Positions 18,004 through 26,912 of a stretch of DNA of 48,612 nucleotides are shown here, piece by piece (within the stretch, counting starts at the first letter, position 1; every line of letters starts with the position of its first letter). The translations under genes were made by a program, and so were the position numbers. The stretch spans positions 1 through 48,612 of the forward strand of contig JAGUZU010000090.1 of NCBI GenBank assembly GCA_020060625.1, given 5' to 3'. The stretch is from Anaerolineales bacterium. GTDB lineage: Bacteria > Chloroflexota > Anaerolineae > Anaerolineales > Villigracilaceae. The notes under the pieces were generated by a model that saw only the letters and a list, made by a program, of their open reading frames with translations, was not told the origin of the DNA and did not search any database.

Positions 18004-18775
18004 GCGCCGCTTCCAGTACGCCTCCCCCCACAGACAACGCCTTGTCTGAAACGAGCCGGCATACTTCCGGCCCGTTGCGCGGGTCCACGTCCCCAATCTT
18101 CGTCCCTTCGGACACCTCCGCGCTTGGGTGAATCAATCCACGCAGGATGCCATTGAACGGACTATGCACCTGCTGACCGCCGACTTCCGCAATCGCTTCC
18201 TCTTCCCTGCAAAAATCACCGATGGATTTCAATCCCCGCACCCTGCCGGATGCGGGCGCGCGCAGGACGCGGCGCGGGTCGCCTTCGGGTAGTCCGCTGT
18301 CGGGCTGGGGCTGTCCCTGCCAGTAGACCCTGCCGAGCGTGTGACTGCGGCGGGTTTCGATTACAGCGTGACAGTTCTCACCGGCGGAGAATCCGGGTCC
18401 AAGTCCAATGTGAAGCGGGACGTTCACAGGAAGCGGCTCCGGCTCAGATTTCAAAAGCCGCGCATCCACAACGAATGTCGAGGAGGGACTCGTCACAAAC
18501 TGATTGCGGAGGATGTTTGCATCGGGGTCGATCAGCACGGGAATCTCGCGCGCCTCCAACGCGACCTGAAACTGATCCGCCGACACAAGCCTTGCTGTTA
18601 CATCCTCGACCGTGTGCGCGCCTTCATACACTGCCTCCGAAAACGCGACCGTGCGGCGCACTGCGAGCGGCTTCTCCAATTCGAGAATGGCGACCTGAAA
18701 ACCGGCGCGATGCAGGCGGATGGCAACACCGGACGCAAGGTCGCCGCCGCCGCGAATTACGATGAGTGGGTTCAT
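17969..18775 (-). CDS. yqeB: Molybdenum-hydroxylase accessory protein, YqeB/EF2563 family
   Basis: A 268-aa protein of the family annotated as selenium-dependent molybdenum hydroxylase accessory protein (YqeB). The N-terminus reads VIRGGGDLASGVAIRLHRAG, a Rossmann-like nucleotide-binding start. Later segments include VIETRRSHTLGRVYWQG and HSPFNGILRGLIHP, followed by IGDVDPR. In known genomes the family is found with xanthine-dehydrogenase-type enzymes, as here with the catalytic subunit at 20.9-23.1 kb. The exact reaction is not established. ATG 18775 was chosen because upstream sequence in this frame is antisense to the DUF1361 gene. It overlaps that gene by 4 bp, and its end overlaps the convergent regulator gene by 35 bp. 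Confidence 0.85.
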   Translation of the reverse strand: MNPLIVIRGGGDLASGVAIRLHRAGFQVAILELEKPLAVRRTVAFSEAVYEGAHTVEDVTARLVSADQFQVALEAREIPVLIDPDANILRNQFVTSPSSTFVVDARLLKSEPEPLPVNVPLHIGLGPGFSAGENCHAVIETRRSHTLGRVYWQGQPQPDSGLPEGDPRRVLRAPASGRVRGLKSIGDFCREEEAIAEVGGQQVHSPFNGILRGLIHPSAEVSEGTKIGDVDPRNGPEVCRLVSDKALSVGGGVLEAALIQLKKAGLDS

Positions 18776-19491
18776 AAAATATCCTTGCCTGACCGGGCGT
18801 TTTGTTCCTGTAACATGTGGCTGAACGAATACAACAACACGAACACAAACAGGAAAAACAACGTGTATAGGATGGTAAACGCCGCCAGGCGCATGCTTGG
18901 GTCGATGACGATGCCGAGGATTTCCATCGTCGTTTCCGCGGGTCGTTGAAGAATGTCCCATGAATTCAGGCGTACGAAGCGCCCGATGTAGATGGCGAAA
19001 CTGCTCAAGCCGGAGATCACAAGCACGAACGCCCAGCCTGCCCAGCGGCTGAATGTGCGGATGATGATGTCCTGCATGAGGTACAGCGAGATCACGCCGA
19101 GCAGCATGCCCGTCCATGAAGCCCAACCGACGACGATTACATCGTACCAGAGCGGCGCGTCCACGCCACCCGCGCGCGCAAGGTCTTGCAGATCGGTCAA
19201 CATGTAGGGCGCGTTCGGGAAGAAGACCAGCCAAAGGATCGAAATGGCGGGAATGACAAGGTAGAGCCAGATGCGCCGCCATGAAATGACATGCGCGAAA
19301 TAGGCAAGGATGAAGGGAATCCAGGCGAGGAACAGATTCCAGATCAAGCCGGTATGACGCCTTGAGTCGGTGTACGCCACCCGCGCCGCCACCAACAGAA
19401 TGCAAACCAGGCATCCCAGGTTCAATAATACAAAGACGGCGATACTGTGTCGGTTTTCGTAAACGAACTTCTTGAGTTTTTCGTAGTTCAT
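18772..19491 (-). CDS. DUF1361 family membrane protein
   Basis: A 239-aa polytopic protein with about seven hydrophobic segments and the DUF1361 hallmark FFPNAPYMLTDL (about 103-114), followed by PLWYDVI. The function of this family is not known to me. ATG 19491 begins at MNYEKLKKF, before the first helix, and shares its first base with the last base of the DinB stop (TAATG arrangement). With 1-4 bp overlaps on both sides, it is translationally linked to DinB upstream and yqeB downstream. Confidence 0.8.
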   Translation of the reverse strand: MNYEKLKKFVYENRHSIAVFVLLNLGCLVCILLVAARVAYTDSRRHTGLIWNLFLAWIPFILAYFAHVISWRRIWLYLVIPAISILWLVFFPNAPYMLTDLQDLARAGGVDAPLWYDVIVVGWASWTGMLLGVISLYLMQDIIIRTFSRWAGWAFVLVISGLSSFAIYIGRFVRLNSWDILQRPAETTMEILGIVIDPSMRLAAFTILYTLFFLFVFVLLYSFSHMLQEQNARSGKDIL

Positions 19492-19985
19492 TATTTGTTC
19501 TCGCGCAGAAATACGATCAAGTCCATGTCGCCGGGCGATGATCCCATTTCGGTGAGTATCGCGGCGGCTTCGCTGCGGTGTTGGGTTCCGTGGTTGACCA
19601 CGTGTATCATCACTTGCCAAAACACATCTTCCTTTGGGTCGCCGCGGGTGGTCTTGTAGTGAAAAACGGAAGCCAGCTTTTCGTCGGTGAGGGAGGCGAT
19701 GAATTTGTCCATTGCCGCGCCTTCTTCCAGCAGACGGGCGCGAAGCGGTTCAAGCGTGGGGAATTCTTCGGGTTGAATCCATACAGAGGGTGAATCACCC
19801 TCCATGCGCTTGCGCCAGAGCCACTCGGCAAAGAGGACGTGCGTCAGCGTGGATCGTAAGCCTCCGTGTGGAAAAGGCGCGGGCGCGAGGAACTGCTCGA
19901 CGGTCAGGTTCGAGGCGGCGTTTAGAATTCGCGCATTTGCCCATCGGTTGTAATTGTACAAAAGTTGAATATCCTTCGTATTCAC
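19491..19985 (-). CDS. DinB superfamily protein
   Basis: A 164-aa four-helix-bundle protein of the DinB/YfiT-like superfamily. The probable metal-binding histidines are His49 (in STLTHVLFAEW), His132 and His136 (in HVVNHGTQHRSE), the normal spacing of the family. Members include thiol-dependent S-transferases and proteins of unknown role; the substrate here is unknown. The start is GTG at 19985, preceded by AAGGAG, which is better placed than any internal ATG. It overlaps the DUF1361 gene by one base. Confidence 0.85.
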   Translation of the reverse strand: MNTKDIQLLYNYNRWANARILNAASNLTVEQFLAPAPFPHGGLRSTLTHVLFAEWLWRKRMEGDSPSVWIQPEEFPTLEPLRARLLEEGAAMDKFIASLTDEKLASVFHYKTTRGDPKEDVFWQVMIHVVNHGTQHRSEAAAILTEMGSSPGDMDLIVFLRENK

Positions 19986-20019
19986 GGAAGGCTCCTTTGC
20001 GTCTTTGAGTTATCACCAT

Positions 20020-20901
20020 CTAAACGGGTTTTCTCAAAAATTCTAACAGAATTGGGTTGACTTCACCGGGCTTTTCGAAATGGGGAATGTGCCCGCAATT
20101 TTCGATGACGTGGAACTGCGCGTGGGGAATCGCGTTGCGGATGTCCGTGTTGTGTTCGAACGGCATGGTCTTGTCCTCCCGTCCCCAAAGGAGCAGGGTG
20201 TTTTTTCCCAGTTTTCCGACCCGCCGGTATGTCTCGATGAACGAGCCCAGCATGTCGTTGCGTATCGTGGAAAGGATGGCGCGTTTGAATCCGCGATATT
20301 GCATTTGGACTTTGTATTTCTCCTGGAACTCTTCGACAAGCTGCGGCGTGAACAGGTCCGACGCAATGCCTTTGACCATGCTCGCGCTTCCGAATAGACC
20401 GAGGAGCAGTTCGCCAAGGATTGGCATTTTCACCGTTTCGAGCAGACGTGACAACTCGACGGCGCGCGCGCCCGCCGGGTCGATCAGGATATGCCTCGAT
20501 ATGACCTCCGGGTGTTTATTTGCAAACGCGGCTGTGATCGGTCCGCCCATTGAAAGCCCGGCGAGGTTTATATTTTTTAGATTCAATGCATCCAGCAATT
20601 CCTCGAGCTGGCGCGTGAACAAGTGAATGTCATAATTGACATTCGGTCTGTCCGAGAATCCGCGCCCAAAAAGATCGTAGCGCAAAACGTGGAATCCCTG
20701 CGCGGACAAAAACTCGAACGTTGGGTCAAAAATAAAATACGGCACCGAAAAGCCGTGTACGAGGACAACCGGTTCTCCGTTTTCATCACCGCCCAATTCG
20801 TAGTGTGTTACGCCATTGCTCAACATGAGGAACGAACCGCCCACGCCTTTGCGGGCGGATTCGTTCAGTCCCTTGGTTTCATTCAGATAGGGGAAGGACA
20901 T
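20020..20901 (-). CDS. Alpha/beta hydrolase
   Basis: A 293-aa cytosolic hydrolase. The oxyanion loop is VLVHGFS (47-52), the nucleophile is Ser117 in GLSMGG, the acid is Asp near 243 in WGREDKTMP, and the base is His near 272 in ENCGHIPHFEKP. These form a full catalytic triad. The cap region is unremarkable. It lies between DinB (34 bp away) and the molybdenum hydroxylase catalytic subunit (45 bp away) on the same strand. The substrate cannot be told from sequence. Confidence 0.9.
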   Translation of the reverse strand: MSFPYLNETKGLNESARKGVGGSFLMLSNGVTHYELGGDENGEPVVLVHGFSVPYFIFDPTFEFLSAQGFHVLRYDLFGRGFSDRPNVNYDIHLFTRQLEELLDALNLKNINLAGLSMGGPITAAFANKHPEVISRHILIDPAGARAVELSRLLETVKMPILGELLLGLFGSASMVKGIASDLFTPQLVEEFQEKYKVQMQYRGFKRAILSTIRNDMLGSFIETYRRVGKLGKNTLLLWGREDKTMPFEHNTDIRNAIPHAQFHVIENCGHIPHFEKPGEVNPILLEFLRKPV

Positions 20902-20946
20902 GGTTTCCGGGTGACAAACGCTTCCAAAAGCGACCGCGCCTGCATA

Positions 20947-23142
20947 TTACTTTATTTTTCCAAACGCTCTCAGGACGCGTTCCGGTGTGAACGGGAATTC
21001 ATTGATCCATACGCCTGTGGCATCGTGAATCGCCGCCGCGATCACTGCGGCAACCGGCAGATAGGGGAGTTCGCCCATGCCCCTCGCTCCCCACGGCCCG
21101 TTCGGGTCTGGCACTTCGACGATCACCGAATCCACTTTTTCGGGAATGTCCCAAATGGTGGGGATGAGATAGGTGCTCAACTGGTCGGTCAGCACGCGCC
21201 CGTCCTGCATTTTGAATTCTTCCAACACGGCGTATCCATGCGCCTGCACGATCGCGCCTTCGATCTGACCGACCACGAGATCGGGGTTGATGGCTTTTCC
21301 CACGTCGTCGGCGGAGGTGATGCGGAGTACACGCACGTGACCCGTCTCGGTGTCCACTTCCACTTCGGCGGCTTGAGCAACATAGGCGTATTGGAAGTTG
21401 GGCGTGGAATAGCCCGTTTCCTCGTTCATTTTTGTTGTGGGCGGGGCAAGGTATTTGAACTCGGCAATTGCCGGACGTTCCTCGGTTTTCCATTTCTCCA
21501 ACGCCAGTTCCGCCGCGCCTTTGATCGAGTTGCCAGCCATAAACGTCAGGCGTGAGGCGGATGCCGAGCCGGGGTCGCCCTGCGTGGCTGTGTCGGATGT
21601 CCTCAGTTCGATGATATTTTCCGGCACGCCCAGTGTGTGAGCCGCCATTTGAACCATCACCGTATGCGCGCCTTGACCGACCTCCGCGCCTGCGTGGTGC
21701 AGGATCACTTTTTTGATACTGTCGTTGCCGTGAATTTCCACCTTTGCCCAGCAGTTTTCCGCATAGCCAAAAGAGAAGCCGACGTTTTTGAAGCCCGCCG
21801 CAAAACCGCGCCCGCGGACGATAGTCGGCATTTTTTTTGTTTGTGATTTTTTCGCCGTTTTTTTCTTCCACCCAAAATGATCGCGCGCCGCTTCGATACA
21901 CTCCACAATGCTGACGGGGTTGGGGGCAGGCGTGCCGACTCCCATTGTGTCGCCGTCGCGGAGCGCGTTCTTCAAGCGGAATTCCACCGGGTCCATCCCC
22001 AGTATTTCCGCGAGTTTATTCATCTGTAATTCCGCCATGAACAGCGCTTGCGGCGCGCCAAATCCGCGGAACGCCGCGCCGGGGAGGTTGTTGGTGTACA
22101 CGCCGTACACGTCCGTTTTGACGTTTGGGATGAAATACGGTCCCGTCGAAGTGATGGTCGAATTGCCAAGCACCTTGTTGGTTGTGTACATGTACGCGCC
22201 GCCGTCGCCGATGATCTCGTTTTCCGCGGCGACCAGTTTGCCGTCCTTCGTTGCGCCCCATTTGGCTTTTAAGATAACGGCGTGACGTTTTCCGTGACCG
22301 ATGATCGATTCTCGGCGCGACCAGACGATCTTTACCGGCTTTTGCAGTTTCCACGCCGCCATTGCCAGCACGACCTGCACAGAGAGGTCTTCGCGTCCGC
22401 CGAACGCGCCGCCGATGGCGGGATAGATCACGCGGACCTGTTCCTCTTCCATACCGAGCGCGTGCGCGATGGACTTCCGATCAGCGTGAGTCCATTGCCC
22501 GGCGGATTCAACGACGATACGTCCCTCTTCATCAATATATGCCAGTCCCGCTTCCGGCTGAAGGTAGGCGTGTTCCTGCACGGGTGTGTGATACTCGCCC
22601 TCGACAATCACATCCGCTTTTGCAAAGCCATCGTCCACATTCCCTTTGCGGATTTTGTAATGGACGCACACGTTCGTGTCGCCCCGGTCTGGATGTAGAA
22701 GAGGCGCGTCGGGACGCATCGCAGTGACCGGGTCGGTGAGAGGCGGGAGGTCTTCGTAATCCACTTCTATCAATTTCAGCGCCGCCTCCGCTTCGACCTC
22801 GGAACTGGCGACGACAACCGCGATCTGATCCCCAACGAAACGGACGATGTCCGTATGTGGTTTGCTGGAGCCGGGTCCGCACAACACGGGTTGATCCGGG
22901 ATTTGCAGCCCGTATTCATTGACTGGCACGTCTCGCGCGGTGTACACCGCAGCGACGCCGGGTGAGGCGAGCGCTTTGGATGTGTCCACCCGTTTCACGC
23001 GCGCGTGCGGGCGTTCGGCAAAAAGAACTTTCATGAACAGCATCCCCGGCATGGCGCGGTCGCCGGAGTAGGGCGTCGCCCCGGTGACTTTTCCTTTTGC
23101 GTCAACGCGCGGGAGGGGTTTACCGACGGATTGATTCGACAT
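20947..23142 (-). CDS. Xanthine dehydrogenase-family molybdopterin-binding catalytic subunit
   Basis: A 731-aa large subunit of the xanthine oxidase family, which hydroxylates a substrate carbon with water at a Mo centre. Conserved segments are GGAFGGRED (Mo-cofactor region), PGAAFRGFGAPQ, a GQGAHT segment and the catalytic Glu691 in GARGMGE. The CO-dehydrogenase form I loop (AYRCSFR) is not present, so it is not a classic CO dehydrogenase. It should bind molybdopterin-cytosine dinucleotide and work with the fused FAD/2Fe-2S subunit at 23582-24985. TAGGAA precedes the ATG. The substrate is unknown; purines, aldehydes and nicotinate-like rings are all handled by the family. Confidence 0.93.
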   Translation of the reverse strand: MSNQSVGKPLPRVDAKGKVTGATPYSGDRAMPGMLFMKVLFAERPHARVKRVDTSKALASPGVAAVYTARDVPVNEYGLQIPDQPVLCGPGSSKPHTDIVRFVGDQIAVVVASSEVEAEAALKLIEVDYEDLPPLTDPVTAMRPDAPLLHPDRGDTNVCVHYKIRKGNVDDGFAKADVIVEGEYHTPVQEHAYLQPEAGLAYIDEEGRIVVESAGQWTHADRKSIAHALGMEEEQVRVIYPAIGGAFGGREDLSVQVVLAMAAWKLQKPVKIVWSRRESIIGHGKRHAVILKAKWGATKDGKLVAAENEIIGDGGAYMYTTNKVLGNSTITSTGPYFIPNVKTDVYGVYTNNLPGAAFRGFGAPQALFMAELQMNKLAEILGMDPVEFRLKNALRDGDTMGVGTPAPNPVSIVECIEAARDHFGWKKKTAKKSQTKKMPTIVRGRGFAAGFKNVGFSFGYAENCWAKVEIHGNDSIKKVILHHAGAEVGQGAHTVMVQMAAHTLGVPENIIELRTSDTATQGDPGSASASRLTFMAGNSIKGAAELALEKWKTEERPAIAEFKYLAPPTTKMNEETGYSTPNFQYAYVAQAAEVEVDTETGHVRVLRITSADDVGKAINPDLVVGQIEGAIVQAHGYAVLEEFKMQDGRVLTDQLSTYLIPTIWDIPEKVDSVIVEVPDPNGPWGARGMGELPYLPVAAVIAAAIHDATGVWINEFPFTPERVLRAFGKIK

Positions 23143-23148
23143 GGATTC

Positions 23149-23571
23149 CTATCGTTTGTATTTTTTCACTTTTACTTTTGGCGCCGCCACATCGAGCGGT
23201 CCGTAGCGCGAAGGTCCGACCATGCGGTAGATGAGCGCGTACGCAAATGAAATGACGCCGCCGATCAGGATCATGTAGGCAAGGCTGAACGCCGCATAAG
23301 CAAGGAAGTGGTTTGTATTCATGACGGGGCGAAGGATCAGCAGCAGCCCGCTGGATTTGTACACAATATCGGGCATTGTGGGATATCCGAGCAGTTGATA
23401 GGGAATTGCCCAGTTATGATCCAGCCCGTATCGTACCGTTTCGTAACCCGCCGCAATGGAAATAGCCGGGATGATCAACATCATCAAACAGCCGATGCCG
23501 CGCCAGACTGCATGAGGTCTCTCGGTTTTAGGCGTTACTCGTTTGCGAGCGGAACTTGAATATTTGCCCAT
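23149..23571 (-). CDS. Membrane protein encoded between hydroxylase subunits
   Basis: A 140-aa protein with a basic N-terminus, two or three membrane segments (about 24-42, 70-85 and 90-115) and a very basic C-terminal tail (VKVKKYKR). I do not recognise a family. It sits 6 bp upstream of the catalytic-subunit start and 10 bp downstream of the fused FAD/2Fe-2S gene, so it is almost certainly co-expressed with both. A membrane-anchoring or electron-transfer role for the hydroxylase is possible but not shown. Confidence 0.7.
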   Translation of the reverse strand: MGKYSSSARKRVTPKTERPHAVWRGIGCLMMLIIPAISIAAGYETVRYGLDHNWAIPYQLLGYPTMPDIVYKSSGLLLILRPVMNTNHFLAYAAFSLAYMILIGGVISFAYALIYRMVGPSRYGPLDVAAPKVKVKKYKR

Positions 23572-23581
23572 TGTATACCTC

Positions 23582-24985
23582 TTAAGCCTTTGTTTTGCTT
23601 GCGTCTTCCACGGCTTTTACGATCTTGTAATATCCCGTGCAGCGGCACAGGTTTCCGGTAATGGCTTGTTCGATCTCGTTGCGCGTCGGATTCGGTTTTT
23701 CCTCAAGCAGTTTCGCGCCGGACATGATAAAGCCGGGGATGCAATACCCGCATTGGACGGCTCCATGCTCGATGAACGCCTCCTGAACCGGATGAAGCTG
23801 GTCGCCATCCGCAAGCCCTTCCACGGTGACAATTTGCGCGCCGTGCGCGCGTGGGGCGGGAACCAGGCAGGACATGACCGCCTGCCCGTCGAGGAAGACG
23901 GTACATGCGCCGCATTCGCCTTCGGCGCAGCCTTCCTTTGTGCCGGTCAACAAGCCTTCTTCACGAAGCAGGCGCAGCAAGGTCTTGCTGTATCCGCTGG
24001 TGAAGGTATATTTCTTTCCATTGATGGTGGTTTCGATTGGGGTACTGGGGAATTCAGAACTTTGAATTTTGAATTCTGAATCGGCTTTCCCTAGCAGAAT
24101 CGGTTTCTTCGGCATTCCGTCCTGCTCGTTCCCATCGCGGATGGCGGTCAGCCCGCGTTTGGTGATGACGCGCACCATCTCGCTTCGATAGGCTGCGGAC
24201 CCGCGCACGTCGTCAATCGGCGCGGCGGATTCAACGGCGAGTTCCGCGGCTTGCGCGATGTTTTTCTCTGTCAGTTTTTTGTTGACGAGAAATTCCTCCG
24301 CTTTTTCGGCGTGGGTGATGATGGGAGTGACCGCTCCCAGCGTGATGGATGCCGATTTGACGGTATCAGCCTTGATGTCCAGAATGAGCGCAGCGTTTAC
24401 CAGAGAGATCGCCTGCGCGCGGCGCAGCGCCAGTTTGATGAACGTCCCGCGCTGGGTTTTTGTCATGGCGGGGAAGGAAATATCCACCAGCATTTCGTCC
24501 GCCTGCATGACGGTTTTGCGGACGCCGGTGTAAAAGTCTTTTAATGGGATTGTGCGTTCGCCGCGGACAGACAGCAGTGTGACGCTTGCGCCGAGCGCCA
24601 TCAGCGGCGTGATGGTGTCGTTGGCGGGCGAGGCTGTGATGAGGTTGCCCGCGATGGTGCCGCGGTTGCGGATCTGCGGCGCGCCCACTTCCCATGCGGC
24701 GCGCGCCAGCGGATAGGCGCGTTTGCGGATGAGATTCGACGCGGCGCAATCGTTGTGCGTGACCAGCGCGCCGAGGTGAATGACATCATCCTCGTCTGTT
24801 GTGATCTGATTCAGATTTGGAATGCGCGTTACGTCTATGATTGTCTCGATCCCCTTGCGGACGCCGCGCTCGAGTTCCAAAATCAAGTCTGTGCCGCCCG
24901 CGACCACGCGGGCGCGTTCCCCTTTTTCAGCGAGGGTCTTTACGACCTGCTCTGTGGAAGTTGCATTAATGTATTCGCGCCACAT
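23582..24985 (-). CDS. Fused FAD-binding and 2Fe-2S subunit of a molybdenum hydroxylase
   Basis: A 467-aa protein joining two subunits that are usually separate. The first part (1 to about 300) is CoxM-like, with the FAD motifs [10 protein letters not shown] and [12 protein letters not shown]. The second (about 320-467) is CoxS-like, with a plant-type 2Fe-2S site ([13 protein letters not shown] ... SC) and a second cluster site (QCGYC ... CRCTGY). The join, [10 protein letters not shown], is encoded by an A/T-rich inverted repeat at 24052-24081. Electrons would pass from the Mo subunit through both clusters to FAD. ATG 24985 is chosen because the upstream ATG at 25003 lies inside a dispersed repeat. 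Neither start has a strong Shine-Dalgarno. Confidence 0.9.
   Translation of the reverse strand: MWREYINATSTEQVVKTLAEKGERARVVAGGTDLILELERGVRKGIETIIDVTRIPNLNQITTDEDDVIHLGALVTHNDCAASNLIRKRAYPLARAAWEVGAPQIRNRGTIAGNLITASPANDTITPLMALGASVTLLSVRGERTIPLKDFYTGVRKTVMQADEMLVDISFPAMTKTQRGTFIKLALRRAQAISLVNAALILDIKADTVKSASITLGAVTPIITHAEKAEEFLVNKKLTEKNIAQAAELAVESAAPIDDVRGSAAYRSEMVRVITKRGLTAIRDGNEQDGMPKKPILLGKADSEFKIQSSEFPSTPIETTINGKKYTFTSGYSKTLLRLLREEGLLTGTKEGCAEGECGACTVFLDGQAVMSCLVPAPRAHGAQIVTVEGLADGDQLHPVQEAFIEHGAVQCGYCIPGFIMSGAKLLEEKPNPTRNEIEQAITGNLCRCTGYYKIVKAVEDASKTKA
24052..24081. repeat. Inverted repeat coding the fusion linker
   Basis: ATTCAGAA (24052-24059) and its exact complement TTCTGAAT (24074-24081) flank CTTTGAATTTTGAA, which repeats TTTGAA-like units. 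The element is much more A/T-rich than its surroundings. It lies exactly between the FAD domain and the 2Fe-2S domain of the fused gene. Confidence 0.65.
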
Positions 24986-24996
24986 AAGATTCAACC

Positions 24997-25094
24997 ATGT
25001 CATTGCGAAGAATGGCGCTCACGCCACGATGAAGCAATCTCCTGCGAAAAAGGAGGTTGCTTCGTGGCGCCCAAGGCGCCACTCGCAACGACAT
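24997..25094. repeat. Dispersed palindromic element, copy A
   Basis: It starts ATGTCATTGCGA and ends TCGCAACGACAT, nearly perfect reverse complements. Inner arms GAAGCAATCTCCT and AGGAGGTTGCTTC also pair. It fills the gap between the 173-aa gene and the fused FAD/2Fe-2S gene, and supplies an ATG (25003) that is probably not the true start of the latter. Related copies lie at 37377, 41873, 43773 and 46935. Confidence 0.85.
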
Positions 25095-25096
25095 TG

Positions 25097-25618
25097 CTAA
25101 TTACTTCCTGTCACCACCTCGGCGCGGCGTTCGAACGTTTCGACGGCGAGGCGGGCAAGGGTGGTGAGATGGCGGATGGCGGCGGGAAGCGCCGCTTCGT
25201 CGCCCAGACTGGCTTCGAGGTTGTCGAGCGCGCTCTTGACCTGATCGCCAAGGTCGAAGAACGCGGCATCGAATTGATAGATTGCCTCGAGTTCCTTTTC
25301 GTTGATTTTGACGGCGTCAAACAGCCCGGAGTAACCTCGCGCGGCGGTGCTGATCTTGTCAATAAACGTGCGCAGTGCGATGGCTGCCTTTTCCATGTCG
25401 TCCACGTACTTGATCATACCGTTGTTGACGAGTTCCACTTGCAGGTTCGAGGCGCGTTTCCAATGTTCCTCGAAACGCCGCGCAACAGTTTCGCGCAGGA
25501 GTTTGTCAGCGTCGCGGCGGTTTTGCCTTTCCACGTATCCGCTGAAACCGGGAATGTACGAAACCAGTTTTTTGAATGGGTCTACCTGACTGCTTACTTT
25601 TTCAAAGAAATCGCTCAT
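25097..25618 (-). CDS. Hypothetical helical protein
   Basis: A 173-aa protein rich in charged residues and Leu/Ala, with no signal peptide or membrane segment. It is predicted almost all-helical and possibly coiled coil. I do not recognise a family. The ATG follows AGGAGG with ideal spacing, and a good promoter candidate lies 50-85 bp upstream, so the gene looks real and separately transcribed. A copy of the dispersed palindrome begins 3 bp after its stop. It is divergent from the aldolase gene. Confidence 0.75.
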   Translation of the reverse strand: MSDFFEKVSSQVDPFKKLVSYIPGFSGYVERQNRRDADKLLRETVARRFEEHWKRASNLQVELVNNGMIKYVDDMEKAAIALRTFIDKISTAARGYSGLFDAVKINEKELEAIYQFDAAFFDLGDQVKSALDNLEASLGDEAALPAAIRHLTTLARLAVETFERRAEVVTGSN

Positions 25619-25671
25619 GTGAGCCTCCTGCCGTTATATACGCTTTCCGATGGTTTAAGTCTTGCCAGCCC

Positions 25672-25701
25672 ATTATAGCCGTAGTTTCTGGTTATAATCA
25701 A
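25672..25701 (-). promoter_or_regulatory. Promoter of the 173-aa helical protein gene
   Basis: On the minus strand, TTGATT (25701-25696) is followed after 18 bp by a perfect TATAAT (25677-25672). The expected start is near 25665, giving a leader of about 45 nt with AGGAGG before the ATG at 25618. The -35 overlaps the plus-strand TATAAT of the aldolase gene. Confidence 0.55.
25693..25698 (+). promoter_or_regulatory. Candidate -10 box of the aldolase gene
   Basis: TATAAT on the plus strand, 85 bp before the aldolase ATG, overlaps the -35 of the divergent gene. No good -35 is seen at the usual distance. A start near 25705 would place the hairpin at 25725-25760 in the leader. Confidence 0.4.
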
Positions 25702-25724
25702 GCGAAACAAATTTCCAGCCTCAA

Positions 25725-25760
25725 CAGGTGACAAGCCGCCATTAAAGCGGCTGTCACCTG
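25725..25760 (+). promoter_or_regulatory. Leader hairpin before the aldolase gene
   Basis: CAGGTGACAAGCCGC pairs with GCGGCTGTCACCTG with one bulged base around a short CATTAAA loop. No U-run follows, so it is not a standard terminator. It ends 10 bp before the aldolase Shine-Dalgarno (AGGAG) and could stabilise the mRNA or act as an operator at the DNA level. Confidence 0.5.
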
Positions 25761-25782
25761 AAAATTATCCAGGAGCAAAGCC

Positions 25783-26847
25783 ATGACAACCGACATTCAA
25801 TCCCTTCTGGGCGATAAAGCGGAATCCCTGCTGGGATTCGACTCGCCCAAGATTCCGAAGGAACGCCTCCACCTACCCGGACCTGATTTCGTAGACCGAA
25901 TCTTTCTCCAGTCTGACAGAAACCCCCGCGTGCTGAATAATTTATCGTGGATGTACAACCATGGCCGCCTCGGCGGGACGGGCTACCTGTCCATTTTGCC
26001 TGTTGACCAGGGCATCGAACATTCCGGCGGCGCGAGCTTTGCCAAAAACCCCGATTACTTCGACCCGGAGAACATCGTCAAACTTGCCATCGAGGGCGGG
26101 TGCAACGCTGTTGCCTCCACGTTCGGCGTGCTGGGATTGATGTCTCGCAAGTATGCGCACAAGATTCCATTCATCGTGAAGATCAATCACAACGAACTGC
26201 TGACCTACCCGAACAGTTACGAGCAAATCCAATTCGGCACGGTGGAACAGGCGTATGAGATGGGCGCGGCGGCGGTTGGCGCGACGATCTACTTCGGCTC
26301 GGATGACTCGCATCGGGAACTGGTGGAGATCGCGGAAGCCTTCTCCTACGCTCACGAACTTGGCATGGCGACCATCCTGTGGTGTTATCTCCGTAATCCC
26401 GCCTTCAAAAAAGACAAGGATTATCATGCCTCCGCGGACCTGACCGGGCAGGCGAACCATCTCGGTGTCACGATCGAGGCGGATATCATCAAGCAAAAAT
26501 TGCCGGAGAACAACGGCGGTTTCATCGCTTTGAACGCGGAAAGCGTCTCCTATGGCAAACTGGACAAACGCATTTACAGCGACCTGACCAGCGACCATCC
26601 CATTGACTTGTGCCGCTATCAGGTGGCGAACTGCTACATGGGGCGCGTCGGGCTCATCAACAGCGGCGGCGCATCCGGTGAAAATGACTTTGCCGAAGCC
26701 GCAGCGACGGCTGTCATCAACAAACGCGCAGGCGGGCAGGGACTCATCTCCGGGCGCAAAGCCTTCCAGCGTCCCATGTCGGACGGCGTGAAAATACTGA
26801 ACACGATTCAGGATGTATATTTGGATGGGAAAATCACGGTTGCGTAA
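25783..26847 (+). CDS. fbaB: Class I fructose-bisphosphate aldolase, DhnA type
   Basis: This enzyme splits fructose 1,6-bisphosphate to dihydroxyacetone phosphate and glyceraldehyde 3-phosphate through a Schiff base, in glycolysis and gluconeogenesis. The 354-aa length and segments match the DhnA/FbaB family: [11 protein letters not shown] (73-83), the probable Schiff-base Lys237 in EADIIKQK, and [13 protein letters not shown] near the phosphate site. AGGAG precedes the ATG. It is monocistronic: a leader hairpin lies upstream and a strong palindromic terminator downstream. It complements pckA in the same window for gluconeogenic flux. Confidence 0.93.
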   Translation: MTTDIQSLLGDKAESLLGFDSPKIPKERLHLPGPDFVDRIFLQSDRNPRVLNNLSWMYNHGRLGGTGYLSILPVDQGIEHSGGASFAKNPDYFDPENIVKLAIEGGCNAVASTFGVLGLMSRKYAHKIPFIVKINHNELLTYPNSYEQIQFGTVEQAYEMGAAAVGATIYFGSDDSHRELVEIAEAFSYAHELGMATILWCYLRNPAFKKDKDYHASADLTGQANHLGVTIEADIIKQKLPENNGGFIALNAESVSYGKLDKRIYSDLTSDHPIDLCRYQVANCYMGRVGLINSGGASGENDFAEAAATAVINKRAGGQGLISGRKAFQRPMSDGVKILNTIQDVYLDGKITVA

Positions 26848-26863
26848 ATGACGTAGAGACTAA

Positions 26864-26899
26864 AGAAGAAGCGGCGTCCAATTGGACGCCGCTTCTTCT
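26864..26899. terminator. 36-bp perfect palindrome between convergent genes
   Basis: An 18-bp arm (AGAAGAAGCGGCGTCCAA) is followed directly by its exact complement ending GCTTCTTCT. The stem is strong and the distal end is T-rich on the plus strand and on the minus strand alike. It lies between the aldolase stop and the end of the convergent 193-aa gene, and should terminate both. Confidence 0.75.
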
Positions 26900-26912
26900 C
26901 GTCTTGGGATGG

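Noticed and set aside
20947-23142. Classic CO dehydrogenase catalytic subunit
   Set aside because: The AYRCSFR active-site loop of form I CoxL is absent; only general xanthine-oxidase-family motifs are present.
24997-25094. Insertion sequence or MITE with target duplication
   Set aside because: No transposase gene and no clear flanking direct repeats were seen for this or the other copies, so it is only called a palindromic repeat.
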